64,000 bases of DNA, taken from positions 806,001 to 870,000 of the forward strand of contig CAWGLY010000005.1 in the NCBI GenBank assembly GCA_963823505.1, written 5' to 3'. The notes under the pieces are model-generated. The model had not been told where the DNA came from, made no database searches, and saw only the letters and a program-made list of their open reading frames with translations. Below are positions 7,951-17,029 of this stretch, in pieces. The stretch's first letter is position 1; every line of letters starts with the position of its first letter. The stretch is from DATHZQ01 sp963823505. GTDB lineage: Bacteria; Actinomycetota; Acidimicrobiia; Spongiisociales; UBA5794. The position numbers and the translations under genes are program-made.

Positions 7951-9132
7951 TTGGCATTCGTGCCCGTTCCATCTATCGCGTTCGTAAGTACGTATCCGCC
8001 CACGGTGTGCGGCTTGGCGAGCTTCACAGCCTCCCTGGTCGACGCTATCTCCCACACCCGGGATTCCCGGGTCGGTCTCGGGGTGGTCGACGTAGGGAGT
8101 GGCCCCACGGGATCGACCACGCCGGACGTCGCATTCCATCACACAAACGGAGACCCGTCGTCACTCGAGCGGGCGGCCGGTGTCCTGAATTCATACGACA
8201 CCGTCTCGATCCAGCACGAGTTCGGAATCTTCGGCGGCGCCGATGGCGACGAGGTCGTCGAGCTGGTCGCGGAGCTCGACGTGCCCACGGCCATCACTTT
8301 CCACACGGTGCTTGACAGCCCCACCCAGCACCAACGGGCGATCATCCGCAAGCTCGACACATACGCACAACGAATGGTCGTGATGAGCGCGACCGCATCG
8401 GAGCGACTCATCCGGCGCTACGACGTCGACGCTGATCGAATCGCAGTGATCCCGCATGGAGCCGACGCTCGCTTTTCCGGCCCCTCCCTGGTGACCGGCG
8501 ACCGTCCCCTGGTCCTGACGTGGGGACTGATCGGGCCGGGCAAAGGCCTGGAGACGGTCGTCGAAGCGTTTGCCGATCTGGTCGACCTCGATCCAGGTCC
8601 GCGCTACCTGATCGCAGGCGCCACTCATCCCAATGTGCTCGCGCACGCCGGCGAGGCCTACCGGGACGCGCTGGTCTCGCTCGTCCACCGGCGTGGGTTG
8701 GACGAATTCGTCGAGTTCGACGACCGGTACCTCGACCGGGACGACCTCGCCCGCATGGTGCGCAGCGCCGACCTCGTGGTGCTTCCCTACTCCTCCCACG
8801 AACAGGTGACCTCGGGGGTTCTGGTTGAAGCCATCGCGGCCGGCAAACCGGTCGTCGCCACCCGGTTCCCCCATGCCGTCGAACTGCTCTCCGGAGGCGC
8901 GGGTATCACCGTGCCGCATGACGATCCGGGCGCCCTGAGCGAGGCACTCAGACGTGTATTGACCGACCGGCGGTTGATGGTGCAGATGGGGCGGAGTGCT
9001 CAGCGACTTGCCAGCGGATGGTACTGGCCGACGATCGGCCATCGGTTCGCGACCATGATGGCGGAGATGGCCGAGGGCAACCAGTTCGTGAGTCCGCGAC
9101 GAACGTCGGAGTTGACCCGTGTCGCCGGATGA
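7951..9132 (+). CDS. Glycosyltransferase family 4
   Basis: 393 aa, GT-B fold. The start is TTG at 7951, chosen because GGAGG lies 5 nt upstream and the protein begins directly with the Rossmann strand IAFVSTYPPTVCGLASF. The C-terminal half has the GT4 donor-binding features: LTWGLIGPGKGLETVVEAF (about 186-204) and the E-x7-E type segment EQVTSGVLVEAIAAGKPVVAT (about 285-305). It probably transfers a nucleotide-activated sugar to a cytoplasmic acceptor. It opens a three-gene overlapping operon with a six-hairpin protein and a GH130 enzyme. Confidence 0.92.
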   Translation: MAFVPVPSIAFVSTYPPTVCGLASFTASLVDAISHTRDSRVGLGVVDVGSGPTGSTTPDVAFHHTNGDPSSLERAAGVLNSYDTVSIQHEFGIFGGADGDEVVELVAELDVPTAITFHTVLDSPTQHQRAIIRKLDTYAQRMVVMSATASERLIRRYDVDADRIAVIPHGADARFSGPSLVTGDRPLVLTWGLIGPGKGLETVVEAFADLVDLDPGPRYLIAGATHPNVLAHAGEAYRDALVSLVHRRGLDEFVEFDDRYLDRDDLARMVRSADLVVLPYSSHEQVTSGVLVEAIAAGKPVVATRFPHAVELLSGGAGITVPHDDPGALSEALRRVLTDRRLMVQMGRSAQRLASGWYWPTIGHRFATMMAEMAEGNQFVSPRRTSELTRVAG

Positions 9133-10213
9133 TCGTGCGGCTGCGACAGGCCACCCTTCCGCCTCTTCGTCGGCGGCCGAGTGGGAACCGCTACCACCTC
9201 CAGGTTTCGATCACCTCAGGAAGCTCACCGATCCCAAAGGTTTGTGGGAGCACGCCCTCATCTCGACGCCTCGCGTCGAGCACGGGTTCTGCACCGACGA
9301 CAACGCTCGCGCCCTGGTCGTCGTCACGCGGCAGGCGTCGGCAGGCACCGATCTGACGGATCTGGCCGAGATCTACCTCCAATTCGTTCTCGACGCCCGC
9401 ACCCCCTCAGGTCACTTCCACAACCGCCGCCATGCCGACGGCACCTGGATCGACGACATCGGCAGCGACGACAGCCAAGGTCGAGCCTGGTGGGGCCTTG
9501 GCGCCGTCGCCCGCCTCGGCCCGACTGCGTCGATGCGCGAAGCCGGAGCGAAGGCGTTCGACACCTCTAGTTCGTTCGACTCCTCTCACCTCCGCGCCAA
9601 CGCGTATGCGGCGCTCGGCGCCGTCGAAATGCTGGCGGCCATTCCCGGTCATGCCGCCGCCACCGACCTCCTGGACCGCACCTCCGGAGTATTGGCCGAC
9701 GCGACGCTCGGGAGGATCCCGTGGCCGGAGACGCGCCTCACATACGACAATGCGCGGTTGCCCGAGGCGCTGATGGCCGCGGGAGCAACGCTGGGTCGCC
9801 GTCGACTGACTCTGATGGGCATCCGGCTGCTGCGGTGGCTCGTCGGGGTTGAGACCAACGGTGACCACTTCAGCTTCACCCCAGTTGGTGGATGGGCGCC
9901 GGGTGAGCCACGCCCTGGGTTCGACCAGCAACCGATTGAGGCATGGGCGATGGCCGACGCCACGCACCGCGCGTGGTCGGTCACCGGTGACGGGATTTGG
10001 AGGGTGCGAGCCTTGAAAGCAGGCGGCTGGCTGACAGGACGCAACGACACCGGGATGGTGCTCTACGACGCCGCCACGGGGGGGACCTGCGACGGCCTCA
10101 TGGAGCACTCGACCAACGAGAATCGCGGCGCCGAGTCTTCACTCGCTGGAATCGGCGCATTGCAGTTCGCCGCCCGGCGCGCCAAGGACCGTGACGAGCT
10201 GCTGGTTCCCTGA
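9119..10213 (+). CDS. Six-hairpin (alpha/alpha barrel) glycosidase-like protein
   Basis: 364 aa, GTG start inside the end of the preceding GT4 gene (14-nt overlap). The helical pattern and motifs such as HGFCTDDNARAL, HFHNRRHADGTWID, DSQGRAWWGLGA and the late CDGLMEHSTNENRGAESSL fit the (alpha/alpha)6 barrel superfamily. Homologues are often mislabelled glycosyltransferase because they are fused or adjacent to GT4 domains. Paired acidic residues (DD in CTDDN, DD in WIDDIGSDD) could be catalytic, but the reaction is unknown. The neighbours suggest mannose- or glucose-containing oligosaccharide metabolism. Confidence 0.78.
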   Translation: MSPDDRAAATGHPSASSSAAEWEPLPPPGFDHLRKLTDPKGLWEHALISTPRVEHGFCTDDNARALVVVTRQASAGTDLTDLAEIYLQFVLDARTPSGHFHNRRHADGTWIDDIGSDDSQGRAWWGLGAVARLGPTASMREAGAKAFDTSSSFDSSHLRANAYAALGAVEMLAAIPGHAAATDLLDRTSGVLADATLGRIPWPETRLTYDNARLPEALMAAGATLGRRRLTLMGIRLLRWLVGVETNGDHFSFTPVGGWAPGEPRPGFDQQPIEAWAMADATHRAWSVTGDGIWRVRALKAGGWLTGRNDTGMVLYDAATGGTCDGLMEHSTNENRGAESSLAGIGALQFAARRAKDRDELLVP

Positions 10214-11682
10214 TGGCGGCGATCCCGGTCACCCGCGTGCCCGTCCACCTGCGCCCAGATCAACGCCGGATCATCACGAAGCCCTACCTGTCATTGGACG
10301 ACAGCCCAGTCGAAGGGCGGACCCGGGTCGAAAGGTTGATCCACCGCGTGCTGGCGTTGAGTTCCGACGATGTCAGGAAAACGCTTCGTGACCTCGAGAA
10401 GAGCTACGGAGAGCGTCATGTCGACCTCAACGACGCATTCACGCAAGGTTTCTCCGTGGTGGCCTCCTTGGTGCCGGACGCCAATGGGCTGTCCGATGGC
10501 ACTCGGCGTCTCATCGGCGCCTACTTCATGCATGAGTATTCAATCGAAGGCGCCGCGCTCACCAACCCCTCGATCGTGGCGGCACCGGATCAGCGCGGCG
10601 TACCGGACGGAAGCCTCCGGGTCATCGTGAGCGTGCGGGCCGTTGGCGAGGGCCACGTCTCATCGATCGAGTTCCGCACCGGATTGGTCGGAAAGCATGG
10701 CGAGCTCGATCTCGAATCGCCCGGCACACCTGTCACGGGAAGCCGCCGATCACCGTGGTTCGACAAAGCGATGTTCACCGCCAAGCTCGACGAGATGGGT
10801 GCGATCGATGATCTCGTCCGCCGAAACCTGAACCAACTCGAGGAGCGGTTCACGATGGCGGATCTCCAAGACGCACTCACCACCCTCGACAGAGAAGAAG
10901 TTCCCCCAGGTCCCGCGCACCACTCCATCGCGACGATGCGCTGGCTGGCTTCGTCCAACTACGAGGTCACGTTCTCGAAGGAAACGGACGTCTCACAACG
11001 AGTGCTGTTCCCGAACGGTCCCGCCGAGAGCCGAGGCATGGAAGACGCTCGGTTCGTTCGGTTCATCGATCCCGATGGGGCTGCGGTCTACTACGCGACC
11101 TACACCGCCTTTGATGGTTTCAGCGTCTTGCCCCAGCTCATCGAGACTCCGGACTTCCTCGATTTCAGGATCGCCACCCTGAACGGGCCGGCCGCCCGCA
11201 ACAAGGGCATCGCCGTCTTCCCTCGCCTCGTCTCTGGACGATATGCCGCGCTGGCGCGATGCGACGGAGAGAGCAACTACTTCATGCAGTCGGACAACAT
11301 GCGGTTCTGGCACGACGCCGAACAGATCCAGATCCCGACTCGACCTTGGGAGCTCATGCAGATCGGCAACTCCGGTTCGCCGATCGAGACTGAAGCGGGA
11401 TGGCTGGTCATGACCCACGGCGTCGGCCCGATGCGAACCTACGCCCTTGGGGCCATCTTGCTCGACATCGATGATCCGACCCACGTGATCGGTCATCTCA
11501 GCGAGCCTCTTCTCGTACCGGACGAGGCGGACCGGGAGGGCTACGTGCCCAACGTTGTCTACTCGTGCGGATCGCTCCTCCACGCCGGCCGCCTCGTCGT
11601 CGCCTACGGTGCCTCCGACACGTCCACGAGATTCGCCACGGTCGAACTCGAAGCGCTCATCACCGAGTTGACTCGCAACTGA
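10213..11682 (+). CDS. GH130 family glycoside phosphorylase/hydrolase
   Basis: 489 aa. The ATG shares one base with the preceding stop (TGATG). The five-bladed propeller features of GH130 are visible: NPSIV (about 117), SSNYEVTFS (about 250), GMEDARFVRF (about 275), ARNKGIAVFPRLVSG (about 330), GNSGSPIETEAGWLVMTHGVG (about 395) and a VPNVVYSCGSLLH-type end block. Known GH130 enzymes act on beta-mannosides, either as phosphorylases (one proton-relay Asp) or hydrolases. Which applies here cannot be told by eye. Tight coupling to GT4 and six-hairpin genes suggests turnover of a beta-mannosyl oligosaccharide or storage glycan. Confidence 0.88.
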   Translation: MAAIPVTRVPVHLRPDQRRIITKPYLSLDDSPVEGRTRVERLIHRVLALSSDDVRKTLRDLEKSYGERHVDLNDAFTQGFSVVASLVPDANGLSDGTRRLIGAYFMHEYSIEGAALTNPSIVAAPDQRGVPDGSLRVIVSVRAVGEGHVSSIEFRTGLVGKHGELDLESPGTPVTGSRRSPWFDKAMFTAKLDEMGAIDDLVRRNLNQLEERFTMADLQDALTTLDREEVPPGPAHHSIATMRWLASSNYEVTFSKETDVSQRVLFPNGPAESRGMEDARFVRFIDPDGAAVYYATYTAFDGFSVLPQLIETPDFLDFRIATLNGPAARNKGIAVFPRLVSGRYAALARCDGESNYFMQSDNMRFWHDAEQIQIPTRPWELMQIGNSGSPIETEAGWLVMTHGVGPMRTYALGAILLDIDDPTHVIGHLSEPLLVPDEADREGYVPNVVYSCGSLLHAGRLVVAYGASDTSTRFATVELEALITELTRN

Positions 11683-11692
11683 TCCCCGGCGC

Positions 11693-12751
11693 TCATCCAC
11701 CGTCGAGGATTCGGTGGTAGAGGGCGAGGTACTCGTCGACCATCCTCGCCACGCCAAATCTTCCCTCAATCGAGTCACGAACGCGGCGCCGGTCGAGGTG
11801 AGCAGCAGCACCCAGCGCCTCAACCGCCCCGTCCAGGTCGACGACGAGGTATCCGCTGACGCCCGGCCGGATGATCTCGGGCATCGAGCCACGGGGATGA
11901 GCGACGACCGGCGTCCCGCATGCCATCGCTTCGACGACGCTGAAGCCGAACGGCTCGTCGAAATCGATGAGGTGGAGGAGCGCTCGAGCGCCTCCGAGGA
12001 CCTCCTGCCTACGACGCGGCCCTACCGGTCCCAGATACGTCACGCGGTCCCCGTCGATGTGCGGTTCGACTGAACGCTCGAAGTACTCCTCGTCCTGGAC
12101 GATCCCTGCGATGACAAGCGGAAGTTCTGCCCTGGCAGCAACCTCGATAGCGGCAGCCGTCCCCTTGTCGGGATGGATCCGCCCGAAGAAGACCACCGCG
12201 TCACCACCTGGTCCGACTTCGAACGACTCGACATCGATGCCGTGGTGGATCGTTGCCGCGTAGGGGAGCGCTGGATGGCGGTCGGCGTCACTGATCGCCA
12301 CATACCGAACCCGGTCGGCGTACTCCAGGTAGACGGGCAGCGTTGCGTCAGAGGCAAACCCGTGGATCGTGGTGACGACCGGCGTGTCCACGAGCCTCGT
12401 GTAGGTCAGGGGAAGGAAATCGAAGCTGTTGTGGATCAGATCGAACTCCGATGCTCGCTCGAACACCGCAGCTATATGCAGTGACTCCCACACCTTGGCG
12501 TCGAGGGACGGATCCTCCGAATATCCCGTCGGAGCCACGCCCACGAGCCGGGCCGAGGTCACCGAATCTGCGGTGGCAAACAGCGTGACGTCCACGCCGC
12601 GGGCGACGAGCCCTTCGGTCAGCAGCGAAGCGAACAGCTCCCACGGCCCGTAGTGGCGAGGTGGGACTCGCCACGAAATCGGAGCGAGTACCGCAACCCG
12701 CAGCGGATGTACGAGATCACGCGCCCAAGCGTCGACCGTCATCGATTCCAA
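11693..12751 (-). CDS. Glycosyltransferase family 4, facing the GH130 operon
   Basis: 352 aa GT-B enzyme. The N-terminal acceptor domain begins LRVAVLAPISWRVPPRHYGPWE. The donor domain contains FFGRIHPDKGTAAAIEVA (about 187-204) and the EPFGFSVVEAMACGTPVVAH motif (about 264-283), with two Glu residues in the usual E-x7-E spacing. It converges on the GH130 gene with only 10 bases between stops. Although on the opposite strand, this GT4 belongs to the same functional neighbourhood, and such GT4/GH130 groupings recur in other bacteria. Confidence 0.92.
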   Translation of the reverse strand: MESMTVDAWARDLVHPLRVAVLAPISWRVPPRHYGPWELFASLLTEGLVARGVDVTLFATADSVTSARLVGVAPTGYSEDPSLDAKVWESLHIAAVFERASEFDLIHNSFDFLPLTYTRLVDTPVVTTIHGFASDATLPVYLEYADRVRYVAISDADRHPALPYAATIHHGIDVESFEVGPGGDAVVFFGRIHPDKGTAAAIEVAARAELPLVIAGIVQDEEYFERSVEPHIDGDRVTYLGPVGPRRRQEVLGGARALLHLIDFDEPFGFSVVEAMACGTPVVAHPRGSMPEIIRPGVSGYLVVDLDGAVEALGAAAHLDRRRVRDSIEGRFGVARMVDEYLALYHRILDGG

Positions 12752-12802
12752 CCAGGCCGATCGCCATGGAACCGAGGCATGCCGCCCATCGCAGCGTTCC
12801 TG

Positions 12803-12946
12803 TCAGTGGCGGAAGGTCTTGTCCACAGATTCGTTCGTGGCGCTTGCGTGTGCGGCTCGCTTCGCCTGCTTGTCCCGGCGCTTTTCCTTGAGGCCCTTCG
12901 CAGCCACCTTCTTGCTGCTCCTGCCGCCCTTGTCTTTGGTACCCAT
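12803..12946 (-). CDS. Small very basic conserved protein
   Basis: 47 aa: starts MGTKDKGGRSSKKVAAKGL and continues with Lys/Arg/Ala-rich helix. GGGAGG precedes the ATG by about 7 nt, which sets this start inside a much longer nonsensical open frame. Short proteins of this MGTK-type composition recur in actinobacterial genomes without an assigned function. The charge would suit nucleic-acid or ribosome contact, but that is only a guess from composition. Confidence 0.7.
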   Translation of the reverse strand: MGTKDKGGRSSKKVAAKGLKEKRRDKQAKRAAHASATNESVDKTFRH

Positions 12947-13366
12947 GAGTGCCTCCCGGCCGACCACCGTGCCGGCGGCCATGCTCATTGTCTCACATGT
13001 CGACCACCGGAGGCCGCCAAGAGTCAGCGGTGATGTGGTTGCGGCCACTCGAGCGCACCATTGACCTCTTCGGGTTCGAGGACGACACCATGCGTTTCGC
13101 GCGTGGCGGCGTCCCACGGACCCGTCGATCATCAACCACGCAGACCGCCCACTCGATCGTCGCGTCATCCAGGTCCGCAAAGCCCATCCCGCTCGTCAGG
13201 CCCGAGGACGCCGAGTTGCCGGACCTGGAAGCTGGTGTCCATATCGCGTCACCATGACGGATTTGGGTTGCGGCCGCCGGCGGGAGCGCAGGGGTCACGC
13301 GTCTCTGCCGAGACGTTGATTGCGGCCCCGTTTGGGGACCGGCGACGGTTCCTGCGCGGGTCGATG
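12947..13366. other. 420-base stretch without a supported gene
   Basis: Overlapping short ORFs on both strands give low-complexity Arg/Ser/Pro products. One minus-strand frame ends THGVVLEPEEVNGALEWPQP then HH and a stop, near 13020-13090, and reads like the tail of a small conserved protein, but no upstream body is present. It may be a gene remnant. No RNA or repeat was seen. Confidence 0.35.
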
Positions 13367-13738
13367 TCACTCGGCGGGCGGAACTACCTCTTCGACGAGA
13401 CCGACGAGGTTCCCGGCCGGATCATGGAACATACCGAAGGTCACCATCCCGGGAACGATCGTGCGCGGCACCACAGTCGTGCCGCCGCTCGCCTCGACTT
13501 TGGCGAGATGCTCGTCAACGGATTCGACCTCGATGTACATGGTCTGATAGGACGGCATGTGCTCGTTGCCCGCCCCGATCGCCCCGGCGAGTCCGGAGTC
13601 GTCTGCGGGGATCATCGTGTACCCACCGAAGTCGGGTACCTCCTCACCCTTCCACCCGAACAGCTCCTGGTAGAAGCCGTTGAGTGCCGATGCATCCGGG
13701 CCCATCAGCTCCCAGTGAACGATCTTGTGCGACGCCAT
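13367..13738 (-). CDS. VOC (glyoxalase/bleomycin-resistance) family protein
   Basis: 123 aa, one vicinal-oxygen-chelate unit with two beta-alpha-beta-beta-beta modules. The first module begins HKIVHWELMGPDASALNGFYQELFGW and the second begins YQTMYIEVESVDEHLAKVEASGG; it ends MFHDPAGNLVGLVE. A His near 4/8 and the Glu in the final strand could be metal ligands. The ATG is preceded by GGGAGGAG. Such proteins often dimerise and act in detoxification or small-molecule modification; the substrate is unknown. It is divergent from the DUF4386 gene. Confidence 0.9.
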   Translation of the reverse strand: MASHKIVHWELMGPDASALNGFYQELFGWKGEEVPDFGGYTMIPADDSGLAGAIGAGNEHMPSYQTMYIEVESVDEHLAKVEASGGTTVVPRTIVPGMVTFGMFHDPAGNLVGLVEEVVPPAE

Positions 13739-13969
13739 GCCGGTCTCCTCCCCTCGACGATCCGAGTATTCCCGTCAGACTCTATCGGTTGTCCCGACGA
13801 TTGAGCGGGGCACGTTTCGACACCACACGCCATCAGTGAGCTCGACGTCGTGCGTCCGCTCGACGACCATCTGGCGCCTGGTGTGCCTGCCGGGATTTCC
13901 GGAGTGGCCTTCGGTGTGACAGTCTTGTGGAAAGGGTTCCCGGCTGATCGACGACGAGGAGGTATCGGT

Positions 13970-14716
13970 ATGTCCAAGACCATCCCAGGATCCGCACAAG
14001 CGAAAGACAGATGGCCCGCGATGTCGACGCCGGTCGCCACCGCTCGATGGACAGGGCTGTTCTACCTCGTGTTGGCCCTCGCCGGCCTCGCCGGATTCCT
14101 CTTCGCAAGGAGCGAGCTGTACGTCGCCGATGATGCCGCCGCCACGCTGGCCAACCTCGCCGAGCGGTCCGGCCTGGCCCGGTTCGGTATCGCGGCCGAC
14201 CTGACCGTCGTCGTCTCCCAGGCGCTGGCTGCGGTGTGGTTCTTCAAGCTCTTCCGCAGCGAGCACAGCCTCGCTGCCGGTTCGATCGCGGCCTTCGGGT
14301 TGGTCAACGCCGCCGCCATCTTGGTGGCGACCGCCTTCTCGTCGACGGCGCTCGTCGTGGCGGGAGACGCAGCCCTGGCTCCCGCCGGCGATCAGGCCGC
14401 CACCGTGCAGCTGCTGTATCAGCTCAGCGGGACGCTGTGGGACGTTGGAGGGCTGTTCTTCGGCCTCTGGCTGTTCCCGATGGGTTACGTCATCGTCAAG
14501 TCCCGGCTGATGCCGGCGGTGCTCGGCTGGATCCTGATGGTGGGATCGGTCACCTACGTGATCAACACCTACCTCACCCAGCTCGCCCCCGACGCCCCAG
14601 CCGCGGTCGACGGATTGCTCGTGGGCGTGGCCACCGTCGGCGAGTTCTGGATCATCGGGTACCTCCTGCTGTTCGGAGTCCGGTCACGAAGCCCGAAGGA
14701 CGGCGCGACGGCCTGA
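13970..14716 (+). CDS. DUF4386 family integral membrane protein
   Basis: 248 aa. GAGGAGG at 13956-13962 with a 7-nt spacer fixes the ATG at 13970; the frame is open 40 codons further upstream. Six to seven hydrophobic segments alternate with the DUF4386 landmarks: ARWTGLFYLVLALAGLAGF (about 26-44), ADLTVVVSQALAAVWFFKLFR (about 72-92), LSGTLWDVGGLFFGLWLFPMGY (about 145-166) and a final FWIIGYLLLFG. The function of DUF4386 is unknown. It stands alone. Confidence 0.85.
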   Translation: MSKTIPGSAQAKDRWPAMSTPVATARWTGLFYLVLALAGLAGFLFARSELYVADDAAATLANLAERSGLARFGIAADLTVVVSQALAAVWFFKLFRSEHSLAAGSIAAFGLVNAAAILVATAFSSTALVVAGDAALAPAGDQAATVQLLYQLSGTLWDVGGLFFGLWLFPMGYVIVKSRLMPAVLGWILMVGSVTYVINTYLTQLAPDAPAAVDGLLVGVATVGEFWIIGYLLLFGVRSRSPKDGATA

Positions 14717-14750
14717 CACCCGCTCGACCGCAGGCCTGCCGCGGCCACGT

Positions 14751-15443
14751 TCACGCAGTCGTGTTGGCCATGCGGGCGAGGACCGGGCCCCGGAGCGTCT
14801 CGATCGTGGCGGCATACGCGGCGCGGTCGAGCTCGGCGAGTGAAGCTGCTTCGGCGAGCGCAGTCTCGATCACCTGGTCGGGCGTGACGACCACGTCGAG
14901 AAAGCCGGCGTCTACCGCTCCCCTGCCGTCGTAGAGGCGGGCGCCGGCCACCGCGGTCTGGAGATGGCGCCGGCTGAGCCGCTCTGCGGCGATCGCCAGA
15001 GCCCAGTCGGGGAGCACCAGCCCGATCGCCACCTCGTTGAGCCCGATCTTGACGTCGGCGTCGGGGCCGATGCGGCGGTCGCAGCCGAGCAACACCAACG
15101 CACCGGCAGCCACAGCGTGTCCGGTGCACGCGGCGACCACCGGGATTCCCGCACCGTAGATGCGGCGCACCAATCCCCCGCCGGTGGCGACCATCTCGTA
15201 CACGGCTTCGACATCTCCGCTTTTGAACACGCTCAGGTCGAAGCCGCCACAGAATCGACCCGGGCGCCCGGCGAGGACCACGGCGCCGATCCCGGCGTCG
15301 GCCTCCGCCCCGTCGATCACGCCCCGCAGGTCTCTGCTGAGCCGGGTCGACAGCGCGTTGGCCTTGCCGTCGTCCACCGAGACAAGCAGGACCTTGCCGC
15401 GCCGCTCGACCGTGACGGACCCATGCTCGGTCCGGTCGGTCAC
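14751..15443 (-). CDS. Enoyl-CoA hydratase/isomerase (crotonase) family protein
   Basis: 230 aa, slightly short for a crotonase (about 255). The CoA-binding and oxyanion-hole segments are AVVLAGRPGRFCGGFDLSVF (about 55-74) and ACTGHAVAAGALVLLGCDRR (about 105-124), followed by KIGLNEVAIGLVLP (about 132-145), which carries one candidate catalytic Glu. It may act as a hydratase or isomerase on an acyl-CoA. The start overlaps the stop of the upstream DUF1330 gene by 4 nt, indicating coupling. Confidence 0.9.
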   Translation of the reverse strand: MTDRTEHGSVTVERRGKVLLVSVDDGKANALSTRLSRDLRGVIDGAEADAGIGAVVLAGRPGRFCGGFDLSVFKSGDVEAVYEMVATGGGLVRRIYGAGIPVVAACTGHAVAAGALVLLGCDRRIGPDADVKIGLNEVAIGLVLPDWALAIAAERLSRRHLQTAVAGARLYDGRGAVDAGFLDVVVTPDQVIETALAEAASLAELDRAAYAATIETLRGPVLARMANTTA

Positions 15444-15865
15444 GTCAGCCCCCCGATGGCGGTGACGGCCGGACGGGTCGTCAGCAGATCCTGACAGAGC
15501 AGTCCCGCATCACGATGCCGGTGCATCTCGTGGTAGTCCGGGTGGTTGAGGGTCTGGATGAAGGCGGCCCGATTGGGGAACTGCATGATCAGCACGGCGT
15601 CCCAGTCACCTTGACCGATGAAATACCGCTCGGTCTCGCCGTACAGCAGGCAGGAGCCGCCCACCTCGTCGGCGGCGACCCGGAAGGCGTCGACATAGCG
15701 CCGGTAGGCCACCGAACCGGGTTCGTCGGCCCCATACTCGGGCTCGTCGGCCCCGTACGCGGACGTGACCCGGAACTTCAGCAGGTTGACCTGAGCGATG
15801 GGTCCGCCGTTGGGGTCGTCGCGAAACGCGCGGAACTGGTCCGCAGTCGGCTGGAAGGCAGGCAT
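15440..15865 (-). CDS. DUF1330 domain protein
   Basis: 141 aa. Ferredoxin-like alpha/beta fold of the DUF1330/dimeric alpha-beta barrel type: GPIAQVNLLKFR near 20-32, WDAVLIMQFPNRAAFIQTLNHPDYHEMHRHRDAGL near 88-122. An imperfect tandem (YGADEP twice, residues about 37-49) sits in a loop and reflects a short DNA duplication at 15720-15760. The function is unknown; related proteins are small cofactor-free enzymes or binding proteins. Coupled to the crotonase gene by ATGA overlap. Confidence 0.87.
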   Translation of the reverse strand: MPAFQPTADQFRAFRDDPNGGPIAQVNLLKFRVTSAYGADEPEYGADEPGSVAYRRYVDAFRVAADEVGGSCLLYGETERYFIGQGDWDAVLIMQFPNRAAFIQTLNHPDYHEMHRHRDAGLLCQDLLTTRPAVTAIGGLT

Positions 15866-15982
15866 CGAAGCTCGCTTTCATTCGGCGTCCGTCAAGTATG
15901 GACGATGCCACGATCCGGCAACCGATCCCCGACCGAGGCCGCTCTGGCGAGGGGCTGCTGCGCTCGGTCTTCCGATGGTCCG

Positions 15983-16645
15983 CTACTCGTCAGGCGTTGG
16001 CGGGCCGGTTTTGTAGGCGACCACGCAGGCGGCCTTGACCGTTGTCCCGATGAGGGCTTCATCCTTCACCAGGAACCCGGCTTCTCGGGTCAGGCGTACC
16101 AGTTCGTCGAGGCTGATGTTTCGGCTCGAAGCCGGCGGACGCCCCCACCTTCTGAGATAACGCAACCCCAGCCGAAGTCCGGCCAGCAGCGGGGTTCCCT
16201 GCGACGTGACGTCGGCCACGACGATCCTTCCGTCGTCTCTCACCACCCTGCTGCATTCTCTGAGGATCAACGCGGGATCGTGGACGATATGCAGGAGGTT
16301 GACCAGAAGCACGGCGTCGAGTGTCGATGCGTCGTAGTCGGTCTTGTAGGCGTCCTGCTTCTCGAACCGGACGTTGCTGTGCCCTCCGAGCTTGGCCCTG
16401 GCCCGGTCGAGCATCGGCTCGCTCATGTCGGTGGCGATCAGATCCTTGACGAGCGGCGCCACCGCTTCTGAGAAGGTGCCGGTCCCACAGCCCAGTTCCA
16501 ACACAGTGTCTGTGCGTGCGAACTGGTGCTCCAGCCACCTCTTGATGTCGTCGGTCAGGCCTGGTCCAACAACGTAGGACGCGTCCTCGTCGAAGGTCTC
16601 TGACCGATCTTCCCAGTACTGGTGTTCCGTCGTTGTCGTTGACAT
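15983..16645 (-). CDS. Class I SAM-dependent methyltransferase
   Basis: 220 aa. Motif I is TVLELGCGTGTFSEAV (about 46-61), motif II the acidic LIATDMSEPMLDRAR (about 69-83), and a later SAM-contact segment reads LDAVLLVNLLHIVHDP (about 110-125). The ATG at 16645 has GAGGGGG 6 nt upstream, preferred over a TTG two codons earlier. The substrate cannot be predicted; the sequence resembles small-molecule methyltransferases of the UbiE/type-11 kind. Flanked by long non-coding spans on its 5' side. Confidence 0.9.
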   Translation of the reverse strand: MSTTTTEHQYWEDRSETFDEDASYVVGPGLTDDIKRWLEHQFARTDTVLELGCGTGTFSEAVAPLVKDLIATDMSEPMLDRARAKLGGHSNVRFEKQDAYKTDYDASTLDAVLLVNLLHIVHDPALILRECSRVVRDDGRIVVADVTSQGTPLLAGLRLGLRYLRRWGRPPASSRNISLDELVRLTREAGFLVKDEALIGTTVKAACVVAYKTGPPTPDE

Positions 16646-17029
16646 GGACAACCCCCTCGGACGGCGCTCTCCTCCGCTTGACTCCTCGCTCCCGTCCTAC
16701 CGTCCACCGTACGTCCGGTGTTCGCTTGCGGCGTAGGGGCCGTCAGTCCCGTTCTCGATCCCGGCTCGTTGCCACGGCGCGGGAGATCGACGGACGGACC
16801 CCATGCAGTCCGCGACCTCTGCCGTGTGAACGTGAACCAGGCGGTTTTCGGAACCGTTGCGCGCACGAGCGGACTGGCCGGATCCCGTTGTACCGCAACG
16901 GTTTCCGGTTCGCATCGATTGTCATCGCGTCGGGACGTTTCTCAGCAAATCGCGTCCCATGCGCGTCCTGAAGAGGCGGTTCTTGGACTTCCGCGCCCTG
17001 CGTCGAGTCTCTCGCGCAGCTCAGGTCTC
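16646..17029. other. 384-base stretch without a supported gene
   Basis: It holds the probable promoter of the minus-strand methyltransferase. Frames on both strands give Arg/Ser-rich products without family resemblance. Together with the adjacent hydrolase remnant this is a degenerate region. Confidence 0.4.
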
